A stretch of 57,195 bases of DNA, taken from IMG/VR virus record IMGVR_UViG_3300017527_000961, positions 1 through 57,195 of that record; one strand, 5' to 3'. Origin of the DNA: a virus. This document shows, one piece after another, positions 49,961-57,195 of this stretch. Each line of letters begins with the position of its first letter. Position 1 is the stretch's first letter. The notes beneath the pieces were generated by a model. That model saw only the letters and a program-made list of their open reading frames with translations. It had not been told where the DNA came from and searched no databases. The translations under genes and the position numbers were made by a program.

Positions 49961-51727
49961 ATGGTTCAAGAATCCATAAAGAGTAAAAATTTGTCAAGTC
50001 GCAATAATCTCATCTTAGCAACACAATACGGTCTGGATGCGATTGATCGGTTTTCGCCGCACAGTCGTCTTGCAATTGGGCATCATTCTACCCACCGCAA
50101 AAATAAACGTACCGGCAACTATCGCCGCCTGTCGTTATCAAACAATCCTTTTTTGTATGCTATTTACGATACGACCGCACCACGTGTCGTAATTATGAAG
50201 GCCGTTCAAGTGCTTCAAACAGAGACATTCTTGATCAAGAAAGTGCTTGTGCCGTGCTCTGAGGGTCGAAATGTGCTATATATGCTACCATCGTTGAGCA
50301 TCGCACGTCTTTTTGTTCGAGAACGTGTTGATAAGCTGCTTGGTCGCACTCCTTTTTACCGGCATCTTGTGACAAGCTCAGAGACACAAATCTCGAACAC
50401 CATCATGAAAACGTTTGGTAGCGGAACTGCTATGTTTGTTGGTGCCAGTCAAGAAACATACGTCGAAGGGTTTCCTATGGACGTGCTAATCTATGATGAG
50501 TATGACACGTTAATTCGGCAAAATGGTGAAGACATTGTCGCCCAGGCTGAGGACCGTGAAAAGGGGGCTGATGCTCCCGATGTCACGAAACTTGGGAACC
50601 CCTATGCGGCTGATGTGATGATCGATGGGGAGTATCATCTTGGAGATCAGCGGGTATGGATGGTGAAGTGTCATCGCTGCAATCACTGGCAACAACTTAA
50701 TTGGTTTACGGGATTTGTGAGAAAGGTTGATCGGATAACATACGAAAGCGTTGTTGATCATGCAACCATTCCGGAACATGAGGACATCCCCTATGTATGT
50801 GAGCAGTGCTCAGGCACAATGGATCGTTTGACTCCTATGGCTGAGTGGGTTGCTAAGGAGCCGGGACGTGACGTAGAAAGTTACCAAATCTCACGTATGA
50901 TGGTAAGTCTTCCTGGCCGTACCATCATACGTGAAATGGAGCGTGAGTTTTTTGGACAGGCTGTAAAGAATCCAAAGAAAATGCAGGCGTTTTATCGGTC
51001 GAATCTTGGAATTGGATACGAAGCAGGCGACACAGATTCCATTACGACGGATCTTGTGTACTCATGCATTGATTCTTATGCTGCCACAACATCGTCACGA
51101 GCCGTGTGTCTGGTTGGTGGCGATATTAAAACACAGTGGTGGCATTTTATGGTTGGACGCCTTGAAAATGATTATTCCATTACTGTGCTGTATCTTGGCA
51201 AAGAAGTTGATACGGTGAAGTTTAAAAAAACTGCATTTGGGGCGTTCGCAGTCAGGCTTGCTCTACTTGATGCTCAAGGCATGGGTGGCCGCATTATTAG
51301 AGAACAGCTTTCCAATGATGAGCGGCTATATCCTTTGTTGTGGTCTGCGTTTTATAAAAGAGCAGAGCGCGTGTTTCGTTCAAAAAGAGTTCTTCACTGC
51401 ACGCGAGATTTGTTGTTGGATGATATTTTTAATGCGCTGCGTAACGGAGACGTCCGGTTTCCGGAATCGGCGCGACACAACAAAGAATTTATTGCTCACA
51501 TGACATCCAACGTTAAGATCCCGGTTGTACAGACCATTGATGGAAGTGTGGAAACAACCTCATATACATGGAAGAAACGATCCGGCAGAAATGACGATTA
51601 TCTTCACGCGCTTGGCTATCTGCTGCGTGCTCGTGATTTATTGATTGAGATACACGGTATGTTGCCTCCGTCACATGAACATGTTGATGGGGATATTATC
51701 ACTGATGTGTCATTGGCACAGACTTGA
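49961..51727 (+). CDS. Terminase large subunit, GpA type
   Basis: 588 residues from ATG 49961; the frame opens at 49787 but that would lie in the divergent gene. QVLQTE (about residue 77) is where GpA proteins have 'QxGKTE', so Walker A is changed. VLIYDEYD (about 163) is Walker B. CHRCNHW and CEQCSG form the zinc-like insert. The C-terminal nuclease part has GGDIKTQWW and KKRSGRNDDYLHALGYLLRA. The enzyme packages DNA through the portal and cuts concatemers. Confidence 0.85.
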   Translation: MVQESIKSKNLSSRNNLILATQYGLDAIDRFSPHSRLAIGHHSTHRKNKRTGNYRRLSLSNNPFLYAIYDTTAPRVVIMKAVQVLQTETFLIKKVLVPCSEGRNVLYMLPSLSIARLFVRERVDKLLGRTPFYRHLVTSSETQISNTIMKTFGSGTAMFVGASQETYVEGFPMDVLIYDEYDTLIRQNGEDIVAQAEDREKGADAPDVTKLGNPYAADVMIDGEYHLGDQRVWMVKCHRCNHWQQLNWFTGFVRKVDRITYESVVDHATIPEHEDIPYVCEQCSGTMDRLTPMAEWVAKEPGRDVESYQISRMMVSLPGRTIIREMEREFFGQAVKNPKKMQAFYRSNLGIGYEAGDTDSITTDLVYSCIDSYAATTSSRAVCLVGGDIKTQWWHFMVGRLENDYSITVLYLGKEVDTVKFKKTAFGAFAVRLALLDAQGMGGRIIREQLSNDERLYPLLWSAFYKRAERVFRSKRVLHCTRDLLLDDIFNALRNGDVRFPESARHNKEFIAHMTSNVKIPVVQTIDGSVETTSYTWKKRSGRNDDYLHALGYLLRARDLLIEIHGMLPPSHEHVDGDIITDVSLAQT

Positions 51728-51768
51728 TTTTTTAATACAAACTTGGTACAAAAGATAGAGGTGAAGCT

Positions 51769-52191
51769 ATGGATGCGGATGATCTTGTAAAAATCTCAGA
51801 ACTTAACGACCTGCAAATTGGATTCCGTAGGGTCTATTTGTTGTCATTTGAAGATATTGCGGTTGAGGCACACTATGTTGTGCTGCCAGATGTGACCGGC
51901 GCGCTTGTTGTTGAACCGTTTCTAGTAGCTGGATGTACGCTAGACGCATTGGTAACAATTCTTCCTGACAGCGCACTTACTGACTATGGTGATTGGATTA
52001 CCGGAAGCGATCTGATTTTTGGTGATGATGCGCTGGATGATGATGATGAACTACAGTCTATTACAGCGCCATACCACAACATAACAATCTGTGAGGATGT
52101 TGCCGGATTGCGCATTGCTTTAAAAATTACCGCGACGGACGCCACAAACAGTGGTGTGATCGGAATTAAAATCGACGAGGTAACGCCATGA
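51769..52191 (+). CDS. Hypothetical acidic beta-rich protein
   Basis: 140 residues after GATAGAGGTGAAGCT. Acidic loop DDALDDDDELQS. Likely virion-associated from its place after the terminase. It ends with ATGA overlap. Not recognised. Confidence 0.55.
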   Translation: MDADDLVKISELNDLQIGFRRVYLLSFEDIAVEAHYVVLPDVTGALVVEPFLVAGCTLDALVTILPDSALTDYGDWITGSDLIFGDDALDDDDELQSITAPYHNITICEDVAGLRIALKITATDATNSGVIGIKIDEVTP

Positions 52192-52682
52192 TAAATGTAA
52201 CACCAAGACGAAGTACTGGGAGTTCATCACTCTCGGCAGAAGATACAGGTCTTGAGACAAACCAGCTAAATGAAGCCTTTCTATTATCAGCCAGCCCGGT
52301 CCCGTTGATCGCTGCGGCCCAGGATATTACAGCATCCTGGGTACAATTAGGGTCAGACATCCTCACGATTGATAGGATGTCGTTTAAGGGTTGGATTGTG
52401 GTTGATATTAACGACGCTGAAAATGTCAGGATCCGTGTATCGGCATTAAGTGAGGTTGGTGGGCTTGAGGGGTATTTTGATCCGAATAAGATTAGGCTTC
52501 GTCTTTCGACACTCGATGCGACAGCCGAGTCCTATTTTGAACTTGATGTTGATGCGGACGACACCTATATTCTTGAGGTTGATCTTGACGGATCTACTCC
52601 GGCAATCGCTTTATACGTACAGGCTGGAACTGCTGGCGCGACTGCCGGTCAGATTGATGAATTTGAGTACGTTTTAAGATAA
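52188..52682 (+). CDS. Hypothetical beta-rich protein
   Basis: 164 residues overlapping the previous stop. Strand-rich (IDRMSFKGWIVVDINDAENV; YILEVDLDGSTPAIALYVQA) like small fibre or cement domains. Not recognised. Confidence 0.55.
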   Translation: MINVTPRRSTGSSSLSAEDTGLETNQLNEAFLLSASPVPLIAAAQDITASWVQLGSDILTIDRMSFKGWIVVDINDAENVRIRVSALSEVGGLEGYFDPNKIRLRLSTLDATAESYFELDVDADDTYILEVDLDGSTPAIALYVQAGTAGATAGQIDEFEYVLR

Positions 52683-52696
52683 GAGAGGAAAACAAC

Positions 52697-53119
52697 ATGG
52701 GACTTTTTACAAAGCCAATAATTTCGACACCGATTGTCGTCACAAAAGCTAACTTAATGGACAATTTTGCAAAGCTGATCGAGCAGTGGGGAAATATCCT
52801 CATTGTGTTCATAATGTATGGATATAAGCCAGTATACTCGCGTCTTGTTAAACGTGTCGCACTTGCACTCGAAGCCAAAGGACTCAGTCTTGTTCTTGAG
52901 ACGCCAACTATTCCGCAATCAACATGGAGAACCACGCTTTACCAATACCTGATGAACGATATTCCAATGACAGCGGCACAGCGAGCCATGTATGCTGACA
53001 TGGAAGCAGCCGATTTATTACCGATAGCGGCTGAAATCATCAAAGCGAATCCGACGTATAGAGCAGACAGGACGTTTAATGAATTCAAAGCTGAAGTTGT
53101 CGCTGCAAGTGAGGGATAA
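52697..53119 (+). CDS. Hypothetical protein
   Basis: 140 residues with GAGAGGAAAACAAC upstream. Helical, with a moderately hydrophobic stretch WGNILIVFIMYGYKP that is not clearly a membrane segment. Three bases before the repeat-containing protein. Not recognised. Confidence 0.55.
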   Translation: MGLFTKPIISTPIVVTKANLMDNFAKLIEQWGNILIVFIMYGYKPVYSRLVKRVALALEAKGLSLVLETPTIPQSTWRTTLYQYLMNDIPMTAAQRAMYADMEAADLLPIAAEIIKANPTYRADRTFNEFKAEVVAASEG

Positions 53120-53121
53120 CA

Positions 53122-54885
53122 ATGAAACGTGCGATCATTACGATTGTTATAGGCATCGCCCTGATTGTCGGTATAGCTGCTGATCATGTCTACCTTTCGC
53201 GGCAAATAGAAGACATCCGGACTGCACCCGTTATTATAGATATTGAAGGTGATGTAACGGCGCGTCGTTCTGTTTTAGCCGATACATCTGGAAACATCAT
53301 CAGGGAATTTGATACACAGAACTTTGATGTAGCCGGTGGCACAGCGGAAGTGTCCGTAGACACGCTTGAGGAAACGCTTACAGTCGAGTATTCAAATCCA
53401 GCAAGAAATATCCAGTTTAGGAACTATTCAGGCGTGGTTCAGTACAAAAATGCCGGAGAAACATGGCTGAATATTGGGGGGGCGTCCGGGTCATCCGGGG
53501 GTGAGTCAAGCGGAATTGGATCATCCGGAGTGTATGTGTACTATACCTGGACTATTTCAGGGCCGCTGGCGGCGACCGGAGAATTTGACTTACCTCGATT
53601 TCCTGGCGTTAAGTCTCAGCTTGTTGCGCTCAGTGCGTATCTTGATGATACCGGCGATTCCGGGAATGATCTGGTCATTGACATTCTTAATGACGGATCC
53701 AGCATGATCGGAACGGCGACGAAACCGTCTGTGAGTGCTGGCAGTTCAACAGAATCATCACTTGTACTGTCGTTTGATGATCCGTTAATCACAGCGAGTG
53801 ACTTGCTAACGGCTGAGATAGAAACCTATCCGACAGGCTCAGAAAATCTTGTTGTTGAGGCATTGATCAGGGTTTATCAAACTCAAGCGTTGACAGCCTA
53901 CACATGGACGGTATCCGGGAACTTGACAACCGGAACGGTTCTTGACTTATTTCGTTTTCCAGGACTTACCTCTACCATTCAATATGCAACTGCCGTCCTG
54001 GAGGATACCGGAACGGGCGGATCGAATCTTGTGGTTGACATCAATAATGAAAGCGGCACGAGTTTTGTAGGTGCTGGTGGGACAAAGCTTTCGATCACTG
54101 CAAATTCAGGATCCAGACAAAGCGACAGCACGTCTGATTTTGACACCACCGCAATTTCGTCAACAAATCTTGTGTCGATGGAAATTGAGTCTGTCCCTAC
54201 GGGTGCTGAGGACTTAAGTGTCACCTTATTAGTCGAACATGAGGAGCAGCGCACGTATTCAAAAGCAGTCTGGAAGGTTTCCGGAAGCGTAACGACCGGA
54301 ACGCTCGACCTGCCTCGTAAAACGTATATTCCTGGAAACATTGTCAACGTATCTGCCGTCCTGGAGGATACCGGAACGGGCGGATCAAATCTCGTGGTTG
54401 ATCTTTTACGTGACGGAACAAGCTTATACGCGGCTGGCGGAACAAAACCCACAATTACGGCGAACAGTGGGACAAACCAGACGGACACGAGCACGGATCT
54501 TGTTGATACGATTGTGCTTGAGCCCAGTGTTCTGCAGATGGAGGTTGAGTCCGCCCCGACTGCATCAGCCGATCTTGTCGTTGAGATCCTGTTTGAAACG
54601 ACGCCCGTCTGGGATCTCTCGGTGTCCAATGGCACAACAACATCATCAAACACAGTTGCGATTGTCTTTGATGATGATGAGGTGTCGATTACAGAAAGTG
54701 ACGGAACTGCCACGCTGGATATTTTTGTCGTAGAATTGTCTAAATATACAGCAGATCCGTGTGGCACATTGACAGAGGGTACGATTTTTTATAATGACAC
54801 AGACGATCACCTATGTTTGTGTGACGGCGCTGGTGTTGACAGCACCGTTGATGGCACTGATGATTGTTTTGGTGGTGGACCATAA
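53122..54885 (+). CDS. Membrane-anchored or exported protein with three beta repeats
   Basis: 587 residues. Residues 4-20 (AIITIVIGIALIVGIAA) are a signal anchor. Three domains of about 110-115 residues follow (about 148-255, 262-372, 376-486), each opening YTWT(I/V)SG-like and holding (D/E)DTG(D/T)GGSNLVVD and PTGxEDLxV. Two carry an identical 31-bp DNA stretch (53994 and 54356), a sign of recent duplication. It ends with a Cys-bearing DPCGTLTEGTIFYNDTDDHL domain. A surface or fibre protein is likely; a membrane anchor is unusual for a virion part. Confidence 0.65.
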   Translation: MKRAIITIVIGIALIVGIAADHVYLSRQIEDIRTAPVIIDIEGDVTARRSVLADTSGNIIREFDTQNFDVAGGTAEVSVDTLEETLTVEYSNPARNIQFRNYSGVVQYKNAGETWLNIGGASGSSGGESSGIGSSGVYVYYTWTISGPLAATGEFDLPRFPGVKSQLVALSAYLDDTGDSGNDLVIDILNDGSSMIGTATKPSVSAGSSTESSLVLSFDDPLITASDLLTAEIETYPTGSENLVVEALIRVYQTQALTAYTWTVSGNLTTGTVLDLFRFPGLTSTIQYATAVLEDTGTGGSNLVVDINNESGTSFVGAGGTKLSITANSGSRQSDSTSDFDTTAISSTNLVSMEIESVPTGAEDLSVTLLVEHEEQRTYSKAVWKVSGSVTTGTLDLPRKTYIPGNIVNVSAVLEDTGTGGSNLVVDLLRDGTSLYAAGGTKPTITANSGTNQTDTSTDLVDTIVLEPSVLQMEVESAPTASADLVVEILFETTPVWDLSVSNGTTTSSNTVAIVFDDDEVSITESDGTATLDIFVVELSKYTADPCGTLTEGTIFYNDTDDHLCLCDGAGVDSTVDGTDDCFGGGP

Positions 54886-54896
54886 GAGAGGGGATT

Positions 54897-55574
54897 ATGA
54901 AAAAATTAGGGCATATAGCAATATGTTTGGTGTGTATAATTATTCTATCCGGATGTTATGAAGGGTGGCCGCTTCTTCGTTCACTTCCTGAAGGGGATCA
55001 GCCAAGATCGCGAGTTACCAATGTTCTTGTCTCTGATGGCAGCACATCGGCTGTCATGCGGGATCTTCTCATTCCCGGAACTGTCTCTGATGCAGCCGGT
55101 GTTCAGACAATTCAACTAGACGAGCTTGAGTCATCTGACGATCAAAACCTGATTTCGGTCGTTGGTGGTGTGTGGACGTTTACAAACGATGGCGGATCTA
55201 CTTCGTATGAAGTTGGAAGTGGTGCTGCCAATGAATATGTTGAAACGAATAGCACAAAGTCGGTTACGGTCGATGAGATCAAGGCCGGGATTATTATTGA
55301 AGTGTATGGATCAACGACGATTACATTGCCTGCACTTTCCGGGTTTTCAGCAGGTGAAACCGGAAGAATCACAGTTTGGGCTCGTAATAGTGCTGAAGTC
55401 ACAATAGAGGCCAGTGGAAGCGACAATATCACATTGGGGAGTGACACGGACACTGATGATATTGAGAGTAGTGGCACAGACTATCAATATTGTGAGTTGG
55501 TTCCAGCCGGTTCAACGACAGGCTGGATGGTGATTAACAATAGTGGCTTTGCAAAAGCAGAACCTCCGGTGTAA
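54897..55574 (+). CDS. Lipoprotein with beta-rich domain
   Basis: 225 residues from ATG 54897 (AGAGGGGATT upstream); the frame opens at 54864. MKKLGHIAICLVCIIILSGC is a type II signal peptide with ILSGC lipobox. The mature protein is rich in Ser, Thr, Asp and strands (ITLPALSGFSAGETGRITVW), like phage fibre shaft or carbohydrate-binding pieces. It shares the lipid- or membrane-anchor theme with the gene just upstream, and both may act at the host surface. Confidence 0.7.
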   Translation: MKKLGHIAICLVCIIILSGCYEGWPLLRSLPEGDQPRSRVTNVLVSDGSTSAVMRDLLIPGTVSDAAGVQTIQLDELESSDDQNLISVVGGVWTFTNDGGSTSYEVGSGAANEYVETNSTKSVTVDEIKAGIIIEVYGSTTITLPALSGFSAGETGRITVWARNSAEVTIEASGSDNITLGSDTDTDDIESSGTDYQYCELVPAGSTTGWMVINNSGFAKAEPPV

Positions 55575-55575
55575 A

Positions 55576-55998
55576 TCATGAAAAAAGAATGGTGATCTCG
55601 TAATGTTCGAGATCATTTAAGATTTCAGTCCCTTTAAGCACCTCATGCCCATATTCCAGGGCGGTTTTCTTGGTCGAAAATGCCCTGGATGCATCAATCT
55701 TCCCAATTCCATCGTGCCACTCGTCCACACAATAGTATTTTGTCTTAAAGATTTTTGGCGCGTTACAGTTGGTATAAATCTGAGCGTAGCGTTCGCCGGC
55801 GAGACGCACGAGGAAGCACAAACGATGTGAAATAGGCAGGGCCGCAATAGCAACAAAACGACCTTCAAAATAGCCCTCTTCTCGTTCTGCATCACCGATG
55901 TAATCAGAGGGGATGACCCGATCATACGCAACGGCAAGACAGCTTCGCAGCATTGCTATTGGTGGGGTATCATTGATTGAAATACGTGTTTTGTGCAT
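55576..55998 (-). CDS. Hypothetical protein
   Basis: 140 residues, convergent with the lipoprotein gene (1 bp apart). ATG 55998 has no clear ribosome binding site. YAQIYTNCNAPKIFKTKYYC is strand-like. Not recognised; it could be either the last phage gene or the first outside it. Confidence 0.5.
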   Translation of the reverse strand: MHKTRISINDTPPIAMLRSCLAVAYDRVIPSDYIGDAEREEGYFEGRFVAIAALPISHRLCFLVRLAGERYAQIYTNCNAPKIFKTKYYCVDEWHDGIGKIDASRAFSTKKTALEYGHEVLKGTEILNDLEHYEITILFS

Positions 55999-56107
55999 TG
56001 TTTTGTGCTATGCGCAGAATCTCCCGTTTGACTTGCCCATAAAAACGTCGAGGCTTTTTTCGTCTATACGTCAAGTGCTCTATGTTTTGACATATCAATA
56101 TCCTTTC

Positions 56108-56491
56108 TTAATGCTTTGGCGATCTTAACGGCAGCACTTTCGGATCAGCTTCCCCTAAATCCAAACCTGCCACTTTCGTATTCCGTAGCACAGGCAGGCA
56201 ATCATTCAACAAAACTTTCCAGAAACCATCACCCCCAGACCAACGCTCTTGTCCAAATATATCAACGGGGCTGAGCCTGCTGATAAATTCAATAAATTGA
56301 TATTCAGGATTCCCACTTTCAGCAATGTGCTTCCATGCTAATTCAAGCAATGCTATTGCCACATCCCTTGGCTGACAACACTCTAATGGAACCGCTGAAC
56401 GTTTTGCAAAAACCTTCTTGAGATCCTCAATCAGGTCAGTTTTCTGATAGTGGCCTTTTGCATACAAGTAAAAATGTGTATTCCAATTCAT
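56108..56491 (-). CDS. Hypothetical protein, cassette-like
   Basis: 127 residues. Start preceded by CTTGAGAGGTGAAATAGC, similar to the leader of the gene at 57103. Helical, with a conserved-looking CQPRDVAIALLELAWKHIAE stretch. It looks like one of the many unknown small proteins of integron gene cassettes. The 109 bp left of it hold no gene. Confidence 0.5.
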   Translation of the reverse strand: MNWNTHFYLYAKGHYQKTDLIEDLKKVFAKRSAVPLECCQPRDVAIALLELAWKHIAESGNPEYQFIEFISRLSPVDIFGQERWSGGDGFWKVLLNDCLPVLRNTKVAGLDLGEADPKVLPLRSPKH

Positions 56492-56534
56492 GCTATTTCA
56501 CCTCTCAAGCGATGCGCGTCACAGCAGTCATTTG

Positions 56535-56753
56535 CTAACTTTTGCTAGTCTGGCGCTGTAGACGCAACGCCTGCTGACCTGAAACTTCCTTAAAAAACCC
56601 ACCATGATAGTGATTTTTTCGCCGTTGTTCGCCCCAATATTTACAAAGCGCCTTCGTCTCTGAATAGTCAAAACCTTCTTTCATCCCACCAATGCAGGCA
56701 AAAGCAAAAAACTGACTTTTCTTCAACATTTCATCATCAGAAAAATATTTCAT
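56535..56753 (-). CDS. Small hypothetical protein, cassette-like
   Basis: 72 residues. Aromatic- and charge-rich (MKYFSDDEMLKKSQFFAFAC). Preceded by GTTGAGCCGCCTTTT, where GTTGAGC fits the GTTRRRY core expected at attC sites. Not recognised. Confidence 0.45.
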   Translation of the reverse strand: MKYFSDDEMLKKSQFFAFACIGGMKEGFDYSETKALCKYWGEQRRKNHYHGGFFKEVSGQQALRLQRQTSKS

Positions 56754-56812
56754 ATTTTAAAAGGCGGCTCAACAGAGGATCTAATTTTTAAATGCTTCCG
56801 CAAGTTCACCGC

Positions 56813-57103
56813 TCAGCCCTGTGTCGTTTCCAATGTTTTGTTAGCAGTACGGCCAACAACCTCTCTTAATTTTTCTATCACTAATGCCACTGCATAATTA
56901 TTCACCCATTTCATGTTCCCTTGAGTGATGAAATGTAATACGGTGATTTTGTTTCTATTCAAATCATACAGCATACCTTCTGCTGGTTGCCTGATAAACT
57001 CATCAAGGTTCACTTTTACAAGTTCATCAGGTGTAGCGAAAAAACAAATATTTCCTTTTTGTGCCTCCTGTTTCAATAATGCACACATCTCTTTCCCGTC
57101 CAT
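56813..57103 (-). CDS. Small hypothetical protein, cassette-like
   Basis: 96 residues from ATG 57103 (MDGKEMCALLKQEAQKGNIC) with GAGAGGGATAATAATT upstream; the longer frame starts at a TTG. Mixed alpha-beta, no known domain. It lies next to the right window edge, in a run of three unrelated small leftward genes. Confidence 0.5.
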   Translation of the reverse strand: MDGKEMCALLKQEAQKGNICFFATPDELVKVNLDEFIRQPAEGMLYDLNRNKITVLHFITQGNMKWVNNYAVALVIEKLREVVGRTANKTLETTQG

Positions 57104-57195
57104 AATTATTATCCCTCTCAAGCACTACTAACGTTCCGCTTCAGCAGTTTGAACCCACGCGCCACCGAAGCTTGTAATTTAGCAGCCAGATTTGA

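Overview
The window reads as part of a tailed double-stranded DNA phage or prophage (Caudoviricetes, probably siphovirus-like), with a short non-phage-looking stretch at the right end. The phage call rests on a TP901-type tape measure protein, an HK97-type major capsid protein preceded by a protease-scaffold protein and a decoration-like protein, a GpA-type large terminase, a portal-like protein, a dCTP deaminase, two DNA methyltransferases and a dense run of very small overlapping early genes. Two lipoproteins, another exported protein and a cyclic-di-GMP type HD-GYP response regulator suggest a Gram-negative, environmental host, but no host can be named. Ribosome binding sites are classical AGGAGG. 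Promoters are sigma70-like, and several share an upstream poly-T and the string CTTGACA. No integrase, tRNA or rRNA gene was found.

Layout. 1-1164: a virion protein cut by the window edge, minus strand. 1269-11820: plus-strand morphogenesis operon (portal-like, DUF4417-like gene broken by a frameshift, tape measure, distal tail proteins, lipoprotein). 11792-17898: minus-strand operon with unknown virion-like proteins, an IS607-type serine recombinase translationally coupled to an overlapping gene pair that could be joined by -1 frameshifting, then a candidate structured RNA, a zinc protein and dCTP deaminase. 17922-23704: plus-strand head module ending in a ParB-like/methyltransferase fusion. 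23791-26612: accessory genes, including an exported protein with its own promoter and terminator. 26930-28337: small leftward genes. 28338-29262: repeat-rich divergent control region. 29263-37720: rightward early operon (UvrD-like helicase, RadC-like, ComM-like and about fifteen tiny proteins). 37999-39154: noncoding, with five 15-bp palindromes. 39155-47370: leftward genes (replication-initiator-like protein with an internal repeat array, HTH protein, C5 methyltransferase, HD-GYP regulator, ASCH protein). 47591-49912: two more leftward genes. 49961-55574: terminase and virion or surface proteins, rightward. 55576-57195: small leftward genes of different character, possibly gene cassettes beside the phage.

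The most unusual object is the stretch 12904-13112 on the minus strand. It begins directly after a stop codon, is closed by an 11-bp helix joining its two ends, and contains 32 nt that are nearly identical to the GTPase-associated centre (L11/thiostrepton-binding hairpin, helix 43) of bacterial 23S rRNA. I know of no described phage RNA of this kind. The comparison is to 23S sequence recalled from memory and needs a search. All function calls are from visible motifs and family knowledge; no database search was run.
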